A DNA stretch of 64,000 bases from contig JBPBQV010000030.1 in NCBI GenBank assembly GCA_050955045.1, positions 124,001 through 188,000 on the forward strand, in the 5' to 3' direction. Each line of letters starts with the position of its first letter. The first letter of the stretch is position 1. Origin of the DNA: Mucilaginibacter_A sp050955045. Its GTDB lineage: Bacteria; Bacteroidota; Bacteroidia; Sphingobacteriales; Sphingobacteriaceae. Shown piece by piece: positions 7,650 through 16,160 of this stretch. The position numbers were made by a program, and so were the translations under genes. The notes under the pieces are model-generated. The model was not told the DNA's origin. It ran no database searches and saw nothing but the letters and a program-made list of their open reading frames with translations.

Positions 7650-9632
7650 TTACTTTACCTGCAAAAAATTATCTTTCTCGTTCACATCAGCCAAACGATG
7701 TGTCGGGTCGATTTCAATCCAGGCTAAATCTGCCAGTTTTCCATCTAATTCAATTGTGTAAGTTGGATGTGTCCATTTCCAAGGTTTGTCAACAACACGG
7801 GGAACCGAATTTTCAACAGGTTTTTCGCCGAACATCAAATACATTGGCACGTAATGCAACGTTTTTGTTCCATTCTGGAAAGTAAGCAGCAAATCAATCG
7901 GCATGGGCATTTTGCCTTTATTAATTAACCTGATTTTCGTTTTATTGCCTTCCTGCCAAACACTGTCAATTCCGTAATCAATAGTTTTGGTCGTGTTGAT
8001 CCAGTATTCTTTGTACCAATCCAACTTCATGTTACTTGTTTTTTCGGCTACGCGGATAAAATCATTTGCGTTAGGATGTTTAAAATGCCAATCACGATAA
8101 TAATTCAACAAAATATGATCGCGAACCTGCGCGCCGGTAATGTAACCCAGCTGCTCCATAAAAATTTCTCCTTTAGAATAAGAAGAAACACTGTAAGCTG
8201 CATTGGTTTCGTAATGATCTGCGTGTGTAGTCAATGGCTCTTGCAAACCTCTTTTAACCAACGTAAAATAGCCATTATAAGCACCGCCATGAGGCTGTGC
8301 ATTTAATACAGAATCCAATACTTTTAACCGCGGATCATTTGAATTGGTAGCCATCATGTTTTTATACCTGAATTTGGTGTAATCTTTGGTAACTAAATCT
8401 TCAGCATAACTTGTAAAACCTTCGTCCATCCATGGGTATTCACTTTCATTGGTTCCCATTAAGCCCTGATACCAGGTATGCATCCACTCGTGGAAAACAG
8501 TTCCCAAACTTGGTCCGTTAATTAATGTTGCCATTGGATATTCCATGCCGCCATCGCCGCCATGTACAAAAGAATATTGTTTCCAGGGATATGGACCAAA
8601 CGTTTTCTGGATGTAAGGCAATTCCTGTACGGCTGCGGTTAATACTTCCTGCCAGCGGTCGTCCCAGCTTTTAATGTAATTTTCGGCACTCTGATAACGG
8701 TTTTTTTGTGCTGTTTTTAACGTATCAAATTCCTGTTGCAGTTTTTTTAAATCACGGTTGTAAAATACATTAATGGTTTTTCCATCGGCGGTTTGTGCCG
8801 ATAAATGTTTAAACTCCGGATCAGCAGCCCACATAAAATCGTGTACATTGGGTGCAGTAAAATGCCAAGTTAATGTATTTCCTGCTGGCTGTGTTGCTTT
8901 TGTTCCCGCAGCTTCGTAACCAAAACCAATTTGCTGCGGATTTTGCAGATAACCTGTTCCGCCAATCATGTATTTTTTATTAATCGTAATTTTGACATCA
9001 TAATCTCCCCAGACGCCATAAAATTCGCGGGCAATATAAGGCGTTGGATGCCAGCCTTCATAATCATATTCGCACATTTTCGGATACCACTGACTCATGG
9101 AATAACGCACGCCGGTTTGCGGATTATCGCGCCCGCTTCTGCGGATTTGCAACGGTACTTGTGCTTCAAAAACCATATCAAAAACAACTTTTCCATGTGG
9201 TAAAATCGGTTTTGTTAAATCAACCACCAGAATAGTTTCTTCTGTTTTAAATTTTTGGGTGATGCCGTTCATCTTCAAAGACAACACTTTTTGATAACCA
9301 ATTTCCTGTGGCGTTAACCTCAAAATCCGGTCTTTCACGCGCGCGTCCCAATCTTGTTTTTTGTTGATAATGGTTTTGCCTAATTCGCGGCTGCGCGTAT
9401 CCATCATGCTATTGGGCTGGAAAGCGTTCCAGTACAAATGATAGTAAACGCGTTTTAAAGTATCGGGCGAATTGTTGGTATATTCCAGTTTCTGCGTTCC
9501 GGTAAAACGGTTAGTTTGCACATTCATGTTCACGTCCATGGCGTAATTAACGTGCTGCTGCCAGCGGTCGGATTGTGCAATTGCGTTTGAGATCGAAAAA
9601 ATCAGCAGTAAAAAAGTAAGTCTTTGTTTCAT
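7650..9632 (-). CDS. M1-family metallopeptidase (aminopeptidase N-like)
   Basis: Exported zinc peptidase of 660 residues with a signal peptide (LTFLLLIFSISNAIAQ). The zinc motif HEWMH is at 381-385 with the third ligand E404 in WMDEGFTSYAEDL. GGMEYPMATL near 361-370 corresponds to the substrate-binding GxMEN loop. M1 enzymes trim N-terminal residues from peptides, probably in the periplasm here. The N-terminal beta domain precedes the catalytic domain as usual. It is a single gene, convergent with the flavin reductase. Confidence 0.9.
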   Translation of the reverse strand: MKQRLTFLLLIFSISNAIAQSDRWQQHVNYAMDVNMNVQTNRFTGTQKLEYTNNSPDTLKRVYYHLYWNAFQPNSMMDTRSRELGKTIINKKQDWDARVKDRILRLTPQEIGYQKVLSLKMNGITQKFKTEETILVVDLTKPILPHGKVVFDMVFEAQVPLQIRRSGRDNPQTGVRYSMSQWYPKMCEYDYEGWHPTPYIAREFYGVWGDYDVKITINKKYMIGGTGYLQNPQQIGFGYEAAGTKATQPAGNTLTWHFTAPNVHDFMWAADPEFKHLSAQTADGKTINVFYNRDLKKLQQEFDTLKTAQKNRYQSAENYIKSWDDRWQEVLTAAVQELPYIQKTFGPYPWKQYSFVHGGDGGMEYPMATLINGPSLGTVFHEWMHTWYQGLMGTNESEYPWMDEGFTSYAEDLVTKDYTKFRYKNMMATNSNDPRLKVLDSVLNAQPHGGAYNGYFTLVKRGLQEPLTTHADHYETNAAYSVSSYSKGEIFMEQLGYITGAQVRDHILLNYYRDWHFKHPNANDFIRVAEKTSNMKLDWYKEYWINTTKTIDYGIDSVWQEGNKTKIRLINKGKMPMPIDLLLTFQNGTKTLHYVPMYLMFGEKPVENSVPRVVDKPWKWTHPTYTIELDGKLADLAWIEIDPTHRLADVNEKDNFLQVK

Positions 9633-9644
9633 TTGTATGTGGTA

Positions 9645-9674
9645 ATACTATTTTTATCGGCATAAAAACAGCAT
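9645..9674. repeat. Full palindromic copy of the dispersed repeat
   Basis: ATACTATTTTTATC, GGC and ATAAAAACAGCAT form one near-perfect 30-base palindrome, which shows that the basic unit is itself a dyad. It lies 12 bases upstream of the M1 peptidase start. Confidence 0.7.
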
Positions 9675-9781
9675 GTTGCTAATGTAATATAACGCGCCAA
9701 GTTGTGCAAGCCGTAACAGCATTTTGTAAATTCATCTTCCATATAAAACCAATTAGGGCAGATTGCTATTCATTAAAAACA

Positions 9782-10486
9782 ATGAAACACAAATACCTGC
9801 TTTTAACCATGTTCCTGCTTTTAGGTACGATTGCTAAAACTTACTGTCAAACGGAAACACAGTATGCTGGCTGGTTAGCCATTTATCATAAACAAAAACT
9901 GACTGAAAAATGGGGATATATGTTTGATGCACAATACCGTACGGATAAACAGTTTAGTAAAATCAGCACGTATTTTTTCAGGCCCGGAATTACTTATGAT
10001 GTTACCAAAAACCAGACAGCCGGCGCAGGTTATGTTATTTTCGGAAGTTATGAAGATGAGGAAAGTAGCCGGATTTTTTATGCAGAAAACCGGATCTGGG
10101 AGCAATATCAGATACAAGCAAAAATCGGAAAAGCAACATTGTCTAACCGGTTACGCTTAGAGCAGCGTTTTATCAATACAAAAAATGGCGGCTTTTCGCA
10201 GCGTTTACGTTATTATATCCGTGGCCAGATTCCATTGGTAAAAGTTGATTCCAGCTTCAAAAAAGGTTTGTATATGGCGTTGCAGAACGAACTTTTTGTA
10301 AATGTGCAGCACAAAGAAAGAGGCAGTAATAATTTTTTGGATCAAAACCGGTCGTATATTTCTTTTGGTTATCGCTTGAGCAAAAAAATTGATACAGAGT
10401 TGGGTTATCAATATGTTTATTCCAAAAATCGGGATGGGAATTTGCGGAACAACGTTTTTCAATTGGCCGTTTATACCGATTTTTAG
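9782..10486 (+). CDS. DUF2490 outer-membrane-like protein
   Basis: Unknown function, 234 residues from the ATG at 9782. The frame is open to 9704, but the chosen start gives a clean signal peptide (MKHKYLLLTMFLLLGTIAKTYC). The mature part is rich in alternating aromatic and polar residues (FFRPGITYDV, GAGYVIFGSY, LRLEQRFI, ISFGYRLSKK) and ends in YTDF, as expected for a small outer-membrane beta barrel. This matches the DUF2490 pattern. It is a single gene; its stop codon touches a dispersed repeat copy. Confidence 0.75.
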   Translation: MKHKYLLLTMFLLLGTIAKTYCQTETQYAGWLAIYHKQKLTEKWGYMFDAQYRTDKQFSKISTYFFRPGITYDVTKNQTAGAGYVIFGSYEDEESSRIFYAENRIWEQYQIQAKIGKATLSNRLRLEQRFINTKNGGFSQRLRYYIRGQIPLVKVDSSFKKGLYMALQNELFVNVQHKERGSNNFLDQNRSYISFGYRLSKKIDTELGYQYVYSKNRDGNLRNNVFQLAVYTDF

Positions 10487-10500
10487 ATACTGTTTTTATC
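10486..10500 (+). repeat. Dispersed repeat overlapping a stop codon
   Basis: GATACTGTTTTTATC begins on the last base of the DUF2490 stop codon TAG. Confidence 0.7.
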
Positions 10501-10519
10501 GGGGAAAAATTGGTGCTCT

Positions 10520-10752
10520 GTCATTCCGACAATAGGAGGAATCTTCTTTTGTCATTTCGACCAAAGCGAGAAATCTTCTTCAAATTATTTCTCTTTGTAC
10601 GTTCTTTTTCATCAAGGAAAAAAAACGTTAAACCGAATCTATTTTCTGTCATGCTAAGTTTGTCGTTGGTCATCCTGAACTCGTTTCAGAATTCCTATTG
10701 CTTGATTTTAACCTTTCTGGTGGGATGCCGAAACAAGTTCTGCATGACAAAA
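10520..10752 (+). repeat. Second intergenic repeat family, long copy
   Basis: Non-coding block containing TGTCATTTCGACCAAAGCGA, AGAAATCTTCTTCAAATT and a CGTTCTTTTT...AAAAAAACG hairpin, then GTCATCCTGAACTCG and an inverted partner ending GTTCTGCATGAC. The first 87 bases (10547-10633) match the reverse complement of 34432-34513. Such GTCAT...CTGAAC tracts behave as dispersed repeats, not genes. Confidence 0.65.
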
Positions 10753-10755
10753 AAA

Positions 10756-11499
10756 TCAAATCCCCAAAACCAGTTTCAATTTAGCGTAACCAGCTTTACT
10801 TACCGGAATTTTTGCGCCTGATTTTAAAATCAAAATATGTGTTTCCTTTTCGTACGGATCAATCCGTGTTATCTGTTCTACCCGAACCAAATAGGAGCGA
10901 TGTACACGCGTAAACAGGTTTGGATCGAGGATTTGCTCAAAAAAGTTCATCGTTTTATTTTTGAGGAAAGCGCCAGCGGCCGTGTGAATGTTTACATAAT
11001 CATCCGCAGCTTCCAGATAAAGCACATCCTGAACCGGAATTACTTTTATTTTCGTTCCCGTTTTAACTACAATCCGGTCATGCTGCGCTGGCGAACTGGC
11101 CGCGGTTTCCAGTAAAGCCGTAGTTGTTTCCGATTTTTTAGGCTGATTTTCCAGGAACTTTTCAATTGCCTTGTTAAAACGCTCTTTGCTGAAAGGTTTC
11201 AGAAGATAATCAACTGCGTGCGCTTCAAAAGCTTTCAATGCATATTCATCAAAAGCCGTGGTAAATATCACCGAGGGCGATTGGTCCACCAGTTCCAGCA
11301 TCTCAAATCCATTGATTTTTGGCATTTGTACATCCAAAAAAATTAAGTCTGGCCGGTGTTGCATAATTGCTTTGATGCCTTCAAAACCGTCGCCGCATTC
11401 TTGTGCCACTGTTATCTGCGGATATTGCTGCAAATATTCCAGCACAATAGAGCGTGCCAGCGGCTCATCATCAATAACCAATACTGTTTTTATCGACAT
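10756..11499 (-). CDS. LytTR-family response regulator
   Basis: Two-component response regulator of 247 residues. The receiver domain (1-120) has the phosphoacceptor aspartate in DLIFLDVQMPKINGF, with DDE near the N-terminus and K in LLKPFSK. The C-terminal LytTR DNA-binding domain spans about 145-245 (IVVKTGTKIKVIPVQDVLYL, FTRVHRSYLVRVEQI). It starts four bases after the kinase gene stop and is the last gene of a LiaF-like / kinase / regulator operon. The first codons (MSIKTV) are encoded by a copy of the dispersed repeat that spans the start codon. Targets are unknown; the operon suggests envelope stress. Confidence 0.9.
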   Translation of the reverse strand: MSIKTVLVIDDEPLARSIVLEYLQQYPQITVAQECGDGFEGIKAIMQHRPDLIFLDVQMPKINGFEMLELVDQSPSVIFTTAFDEYALKAFEAHAVDYLLKPFSKERFNKAIEKFLENQPKKSETTTALLETAASSPAQHDRIVVKTGTKIKVIPVQDVLYLEAADDYVNIHTAAGAFLKNKTMNFFEQILDPNLFTRVHRSYLVRVEQITRIDPYEKETHILILKSGAKIPVSKAGYAKLKLVLGI

Positions 11500-11505
11500 A
11501 AAATT
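11480..11505 (+). repeat. Dispersed repeat over the regulator start codon
   Basis: AATACTGTTTTTATC, GACA, TAAAATT. It runs from codon 7 of the response regulator across its ATG to the kinase stop codon, filling the whole intergenic junction. Confidence 0.7.
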
Positions 11506-12571
11506 AAGCTACTGTTTTTGTTGTGATATGTTGTAAATCAACATTTTGCGGAATTTTTAAAGTAATGCTGAAAACGTTGTTTCGGGTTTGTATTTCAACT
11601 AAATCATGGCGGGCAAAAAGCAAGTATAGTCTGCGCTTAACGCCGCTTAACCCAAAACCTGTCCCGCGGTTAGGTTGGGCCGTTTCCGGATCGTAAGGAT
11701 TGCTAATCGTAATTTGTAACTGACTGCTGATAACCACTGCATCCAGACTGATAATCACATCTCCAATCGTATCATATAAACCAAATTTGATAGCGTTTTC
11801 TACCAGCGGTTGCAGCAACATTGGCGGAATCAGCATTTGGTCGGCAGCATCATTATGGCGTAAAACTGTACTTAACCGATGGCCGAAACGTACTTTTTCT
11901 ATATCCAGATAGAGTTGTAAATGCTGCAATTCGTTCGAAAGTATTACCCATTGCTGTTCTTCTTTTAACGTTCCGCGCAAAAAATCAGACAACTGATGGA
12001 TCATTTTCCGGGCTTCATCCGGCTTAAAACCAATCAGCGCACTGATAGAATTTAAGCTGTTGAACAAAAAATGCGGCTGCAATTGCTGGCGCAGTTTGTA
12101 CAGTTCGGCATCGCGCGCCAGGTTTTCGGCAGCCAGTTTTCGGGCCTCGTATGCTTTCTGATCTTTTTGCATATACCGCAACGCACTTAGCATCGCCATG
12201 CAACCAATAATTAAAAACGAAATACAGAAACGTATGGCCAAAGATTGGATCAGAAAAACAATATACGCCGGGTCGGTAATTAATTGCGGCAACAACCAGC
12301 GGCAGGCAGCCAGCCAGAACAAATTCAAAACCAAACACAACACCAAAATAAAAACCGATCGCCCTTTTTCGGGCTGGTAATATTTGAGGTTGTTGCTGAT
12401 GAGGAAACAGGCTCCGGCCAGCAAAACGCTGGTAACGCCAGAATCGGTAGTTGCTACTTTCCAGCTAAAACCAAAATCGTACAACAAATAGCTTTGCAGG
12501 GCAAACCAAGTTAGTAAACCAACGCCTACAATAGTGCGGAATTTGTTAAATAATGAAGCTTGATTTTCCAA
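11504..12571 (-). CDS. LytS/YehU-type sensor histidine kinase (His_kinase family)
   Basis: Membrane sensor kinase of 355 residues. The first 130 residues carry about four transmembrane helices with no periplasmic domain, so it probably senses within the membrane. The His_kinase domain has the phosphoacceptor in LRQQLQPHFLFNSLNSI, and the ATPase part has PPMLLQPLVENAIKFGL and a GTGFGLSGVKRRL loop. It pairs with the LytTR regulator four bases downstream and follows the LiaF-like gene by 66 bases. By analogy with LiaFSR-type systems, the upstream protein could restrain this kinase; this is inference. Confidence 0.9.
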   Translation of the reverse strand: MENQASLFNKFRTIVGVGLLTWFALQSYLLYDFGFSWKVATTDSGVTSVLLAGACFLISNNLKYYQPEKGRSVFILVLCLVLNLFWLAACRWLLPQLITDPAYIVFLIQSLAIRFCISFLIIGCMAMLSALRYMQKDQKAYEARKLAAENLARDAELYKLRQQLQPHFLFNSLNSISALIGFKPDEARKMIHQLSDFLRGTLKEEQQWVILSNELQHLQLYLDIEKVRFGHRLSTVLRHNDAADQMLIPPMLLQPLVENAIKFGLYDTIGDVIISLDAVVISSQLQITISNPYDPETAQPNRGTGFGLSGVKRRLYLLFARHDLVEIQTRNNVFSITLKIPQNVDLQHITTKTVA

Positions 12572-12594
12572 ATTATTGCTGGATAGCTTAGGTT

Positions 12595-12637
12595 GATGCT
12601 GTTTTTATCACACTAAAAAATGTATGCTAAAAGAAGC
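12595..12637. repeat. Two dispersed repeats between LiaF-like gene and kinase
   Basis: GATGCTGTTTTTATCACAC (12595 onward) followed by an inverted, partial GCTAAAAGAAGC (12626-12637). Together they fill the space between the LiaF-like stop codon and the kinase start. Confidence 0.65.
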
Positions 12638-13423
12638 TTAAAAACTTTTAATATCTACGCCGCCAAAAATGGAAATGCCTTTTAAAACTAACACTTTTCC
12701 GCTGGCGGCAACGTCTGGATGTGGTATTCTTTTGTCGTTTACACCACCAAAAATTTGGGCTACATCAGCAACAACTTGCCAGTGCGGCGGAACTATGAGT
12801 TTGGTGCCTCCAAAAAGTTGCACAACATCTACAACTACTTGTCCGCTTAAATCAGCGTGACTAAAATCCAGATCTGTACCACCAAAAATGTTTACCACTT
12901 CTCCGCCTTTAAAAGTTTTAGACAGGATGTTTTTTTTGGCTGCACTAAATATGGAAAAAGAGCTAAGATAATCTTCGCTGCTTTCGGGTTTGGTGTGCGT
13001 TGTACTTTGCGGTTCTGAAGTTGCTGGTTCAGGGTTCAGAAAATCCGGATCAATGTAAGCTTCTTTGGAAAACGTGTTGGTAGTGATGTGATCTTTATTC
13101 CGGTAAAAAATGATCCATAATCCTAAAATAATAAAAATAACAGGCCAGCCATAATTAACAATATGCTGTCCTGGAAATATTTCTCCCAGCAAAAATAAAA
13201 ATCCGGTTACGATAAAAATCAGCCAAGAAGAATTTTTAGAACGATTTTTTGCCCTTTGAACCAAGCCAACAATTATCAAAATCATGGGCCAGCTAAATAA
13301 CCACGACGGAAAGAAAAACCAGTCCAGTTGGCGGAATAACAATACCAGACCAAGTGCTGTCAGAATAAAACCAGCTATAATTCTGCCAGATTTTTTTGAA
13401 GAGTTATGATGGAGATCGTTCAT
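12638..13423 (-). CDS. LiaF-like transmembrane protein
   Basis: Membrane protein of 261 residues. About four transmembrane helices in the first 110 residues (IIAGFILTALGLVLLF, WPMILIIVGLV, WLIFIVTGFLFLLG, WPVIFIILGLWIIFY) are followed by a proline/serine-rich linker. The C-terminal beta-helix-like domain carries a repeated FGG motif (VVNIFGGTDL, VVQLFGGTKL, VAQIFGGVND, ISIFGGVDI). This matches LiaF/YvqF-type proteins, which act as negative regulators of LytS-like or LiaS kinases. It is the first gene of the operon, with a promoter element 22 bases upstream. Confidence 0.8.
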   Translation of the reverse strand: MNDLHHNSSKKSGRIIAGFILTALGLVLLFRQLDWFFFPSWLFSWPMILIIVGLVQRAKNRSKNSSWLIFIVTGFLFLLGEIFPGQHIVNYGWPVIFIILGLWIIFYRNKDHITTNTFSKEAYIDPDFLNPEPATSEPQSTTHTKPESSEDYLSSFSIFSAAKKNILSKTFKGGEVVNIFGGTDLDFSHADLSGQVVVDVVQLFGGTKLIVPPHWQVVADVAQIFGGVNDKRIPHPDVAASGKVLVLKGISIFGGVDIKSF

Positions 13424-13444
13424 GTTTTATTTAAAATGCTGATA

Positions 13445-13452
13445 CAAATGTA
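13445..13452 (-). promoter_or_regulatory. TAnnTTTG promoter element for the LiaF-like operon
   Basis: CAAATGTA on the plus strand is TACATTTG on the minus strand, 22 bases upstream of the start codon. A TTTG lies further upstream, but the 26-base gap is longer than usual. Confidence 0.55.
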
Positions 13453-13536
13453 CCGCAACCATTTTGCTGACTAAATAGCAAACAGGCAAAGCTTTGCAAT
13501 TATTCGGTAAAAGCCCTCAATTTTCCGGCGGGAATT

Positions 13537-13908
13537 TTATGCAGGTTGCTGATTTTCTCTTTTCACAATTAAAACCTCTTCTTCACCTAAAACCAGGTAG
13601 CCATAATCATAACAAAAATTGTAGGTATTGCCGGTTTGGGTTTGATAAATGCCGGTAAAATGATCAAAATTAAAACCCAACGTGTTGAGCTTTTTACGGG
13701 AAATTTTGGTTTTTCCGGTTGGATTAAGTTGTTGCAGAATGCGCCGGTTGCGCCGTAAAATATTGTTGATATTGCGGACCAGATTGTGGCTGTCACTATT
13801 CAGCTGATTGTTAAAATTGCTGCGGCACTGATCGTTGCAAAATTTTTTATCGGCCCGGCCGTGGATGATTTCTCCGCAATCTAAGCAAAGGCGTTCTGTT
13901 GTTGGCAT
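13537..13908 (-). CDS. Zinc-ribbon protein of unknown function
   Basis: Small protein of 123 residues with an N-terminal zinc ribbon: LCLDCGEIIHGRADKKFCNDQCR gives a C-x2-C and C-x3-C pair, resembling DUF2116-type ribbons. The middle is basic (NILRRNRRILQQ, GKTKISRKKL) and the end forms a small strand-rich region (YNFCYDYGYLVLGEEEVLIV). It may bind nucleic acid or a ribonucleoprotein, but no function can be assigned. It is a single gene upstream of the LiaF-like operon. Confidence 0.65.
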   Translation of the reverse strand: MPTTERLCLDCGEIIHGRADKKFCNDQCRSNFNNQLNSDSHNLVRNINNILRRNRRILQQLNPTGKTKISRKKLNTLGFNFDHFTGIYQTQTGNTYNFCYDYGYLVLGEEEVLIVKRENQQPA

Positions 13909-13945
13909 TGATTATTTGTAGAGTTGATGCGGATAAAGTTGGTTC

Positions 13946-13971
13946 AATACTGTTTTTATCGGTATAAATAC
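13946..13971 (+). repeat. Dispersed repeat, GTTTTT class
   Basis: AATACTGTTTTTATCGG then TATAAATAC. It lies 38 bases upstream of the zinc-ribbon gene start. Confidence 0.65.
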
Positions 13972-14106
13972 TTGTTTAAATTTTTTAGATTTCATCAGGT
14001 TGATGTATTCAGCCTTCATTTTTAATTTTTGAGATGAATGGTGAATTTACGAATTTTCTGTTACTGATTGTAAAGGTTTGAGTCAATTTTATTTAACATA
14101 ATTTTT

Positions 14107-14193
14107 ATACTTCTTTTACCAGATAAAAATTTATAAGCGATTTTTCCTTTTTATAGATATCAAAAAACAAAATTTATACGCATAAAAGAAGCA
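14107..14193. repeat. Two dispersed repeats, inverted pair with 50-base spacer
   Basis: ATACTTCTTTTACC, AGA, TAAAAAT at 14107-14130 and an opposite-strand CATAAAAGAAGCA at 14181-14193, which is followed by the often-seen extension CTGTAAATTTT. Confidence 0.65.
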
Positions 14194-14265
14194 CTGTAAA
14201 TTTTACGGCAGAAATTTAAACAGGTTTTAAATGTATCTGCAAAAGTTAGATATAAACAAAACTTC

Positions 14266-14304
14266 AAAAAAAAACTCCGTGCTGTTAACACGGAGTTTTC
14301 TCGT
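14266..14304 (-). terminator. Intrinsic terminator after susD
   Basis: On the minus strand AAACTCCGTG, a short loop and CACGGAGTTT are followed by a run of nine T. It is placed to end the SusC/SusD transcript. Confidence 0.8.
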
Positions 14305-14387
14305 TATAAAAAGAATAACTGATTATTAAAAAATACTTCTTTTATGTTGCAAGTTTGCGGTTTGTATTGAAACTTCAATCAAACACA

Positions 14388-14421
14388 ATACTTGCTTTTT
14401 TACCTGATAACAGAAGCATTT
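14388..14421. repeat. Degenerate palindromic copy of the dispersed repeat
   Basis: AATACTTGCTTTTTTACC then TGATAACAGAAGCATT. Both half-sites are recognisable but carry insertions, as expected for a decayed copy. Confidence 0.45.
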
Positions 14422-14477
14422 AGAATAGCTTAAATTACGGTGTTGATGTTCTCGTTCCAGAACTAATTTTACCTTTT

Positions 14478-16133
14478 TTATTGATAACCAGGATTTTGTG
14501 TAAACTCAGTTTTATTCTGTACAGCATCAATTTGCGCTTGCGGTATCGGCCTTAACAATTGATAAGTTTGAATATTTGAAGCCGCATCCGGGTTGTTTTT
14601 TTGCACGCGTTCTACCAGTTTCCCTGTTCTTTTTAAATCAAACCAACGGATTTGTTCGCCTGCAAATTCCCTTGCTCTTTCATCTAAAATAAAATCAAGC
14701 GTCATCTGGCTGGCCGTAACTTTCATTGCATCTACTTTACCTGCAAGCGCAGCTCTGGTTCTGATTACGTTGACGTAATAAGCAGCAGAATCCAGTTTTC
14801 CTAATTTGTAATAAGCTTCAGCAGCATTTAAATATTCTTCTGCCAACCGGATAACATATACATCGCGTGCGCTTTGTTCTTCATTTGCGCTGGCACGGGT
14901 TGGGTCCATAAATTTTTTCAAGGCCACATATTGCAACCTGTTTTTTGCTGTACTGTTGGCATTGTAAACATCATTGCGATCATAAATCTGATATTTTTTG
15001 GTGGCACGTACCGCAGCAGAAACAATATTTTTGGTGCAATAAACTGCTGTATCGCCTATCGCAATACCCGCTGGAGCAGTTGTGGTATTGCAATAATAAG
15101 CCATTTTAAAAGAGCCCTCGTACCGTGCATCTATTGTTTCGTTAAACAAATTCAGTAAAAATAAAGTAGGCATGTAACGGTTGTAAGGCCGTCCGTTGTT
15201 AATGTCCCTTGCTAATCCCGGCAGGTTATCATACTTCATTACAAATAATAAATGGCTGTTATTGCCACCATTCGGATGTCCAGTTGGATAAAGTAAAGCG
15301 TCCAGCCGATCATTCAAAGTTAAATTTGCCGAATAATGGATGCTCCAAACAATTTCTTTGTTTTGCAGATTGTCCATCTTCCACAAATCAGCATAATTGG
15401 TTTGCAGCTGATAACCGTAATTTTTAATTACATCTGCGGATAAAGATGCTGCTTCCTGATTCATGTTCCGGGTAAGATAAATCCGTGCTAAAAAAGCTTT
15501 GGCACCACCTTGCGTAATCCGGCCATAATCGGTAGTGGTAGTTGGCAGATTGGTAACAGCTACCTTTAAATCAGCAATAATTTGTTCATAAAATTTATCT
15601 ACCGATGTTCTGTTGGCTGTTATGGCTACGCCAGCTGTTTCGGTTGTGGTTAAATGTACACCGCCCCAGGTTTCTACAATGTGCCAGTAATAAAAAGCCC
15701 TTAAAAAACGCAGTTCACCTTCACGTGTTTTTTGCAGCGCAGCTGTCATTCCGGAGTTTCCAATGCGGCTGATTCCTGCGTTACAAAGATTTATAGCGGT
15801 ATAAAACTGTTTCCATTCAATGCCTACTGCGGCTTGGTTCGCTTGTAAGTTAGATGTGTAATTAGTTAATTCAGGATAAACATCGCCTGTTCCGCTCGTC
15901 CAGATATCAGTGCCCATTTCTGACAAACTGATACCATACTCTTTTCCGTACCACCAGCGTGTGTAAGAATAAGCAGCATTGACTAAGCTTTCAAAACCTG
16001 CTGGTGTGGTATAAACTGCATCAGGCGTAATTCCGCCTAAATTTTGTTCGGTTAAGGTTTTTTTACAGGATGACGCGCTCAAAGCAGCCACTGTAATTAA
16101 GGCTATAATAACTTTAGAATAAGTTGTTTTCAT
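14478..16133 (-). CDS. SusD/RagB-family nutrient-binding lipoprotein
   Basis: Surface glycan or nutrient-binding lipoprotein of 551 residues, normal for the family. The signal peptide ends in a lipobox (ALSASSC) with the lipidated cysteine near residue 23. The body has the TPR-like helical SusD fold (WKQFYTAINLCNAGISRI, LRFLRAFYYWHIVETWGGVHL, YVIRLAEEYLNAAEAYYKLG) and the conserved end (ILDERAREFAGEQIRWFDLKRTG, FTQNPGYQ). It lies 21 bases downstream of its SusC partner, and the gap is filled by a dispersed repeat. The ligand is unknown because no carbohydrate-active enzyme is adjacent. Confidence 0.93.
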   Translation of the reverse strand: MKTTYSKVIIALITVAALSASSCKKTLTEQNLGGITPDAVYTTPAGFESLVNAAYSYTRWWYGKEYGISLSEMGTDIWTSGTGDVYPELTNYTSNLQANQAAVGIEWKQFYTAINLCNAGISRIGNSGMTAALQKTREGELRFLRAFYYWHIVETWGGVHLTTTETAGVAITANRTSVDKFYEQIIADLKVAVTNLPTTTTDYGRITQGGAKAFLARIYLTRNMNQEAASLSADVIKNYGYQLQTNYADLWKMDNLQNKEIVWSIHYSANLTLNDRLDALLYPTGHPNGGNNSHLLFVMKYDNLPGLARDINNGRPYNRYMPTLFLLNLFNETIDARYEGSFKMAYYCNTTTAPAGIAIGDTAVYCTKNIVSAAVRATKKYQIYDRNDVYNANSTAKNRLQYVALKKFMDPTRASANEEQSARDVYVIRLAEEYLNAAEAYYKLGKLDSAAYYVNVIRTRAALAGKVDAMKVTASQMTLDFILDERAREFAGEQIRWFDLKRTGKLVERVQKNNPDAASNIQTYQLLRPIPQAQIDAVQNKTEFTQNPGYQ

Positions 16134-16136
16134 GTG

Positions 16137-16160
16137 GATACTGTTTTTATCGTATTAAAA
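16137..16160 (+). repeat. Dispersed repeat in the susC-susD junction
   Basis: GATACTGTTTTTATCG then TATTAAAA. It fills the gap between the two genes and includes the susC stop codon. Confidence 0.7.

Larger units (their letters stand above)
13909..14477. other. 569-base intergenic region with repeats and a terminator
   Basis: No gene was found. It holds repeat copies at 13946, 14107, 14181 and 14331, a degenerate palindromic copy at 14388-14421, and the susCD terminator at 14266-14304. This is the densest cluster of the motif in the window. Confidence 0.6.

Noticed and set aside
10510..10821. Open frame of 103 codons on the plus strand
   Set aside because: It lies entirely in the second repeat family and runs into the response regulator gene; the translation has no family resemblance and the same DNA recurs in reverse at 34432-34513.
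13946..14421. CRISPR array suggested by repeated short motif
   Set aside because: Copies differ in orientation and spacing, spacers are irregular, the repeat core is only about 14 bases, and no cas genes are present.
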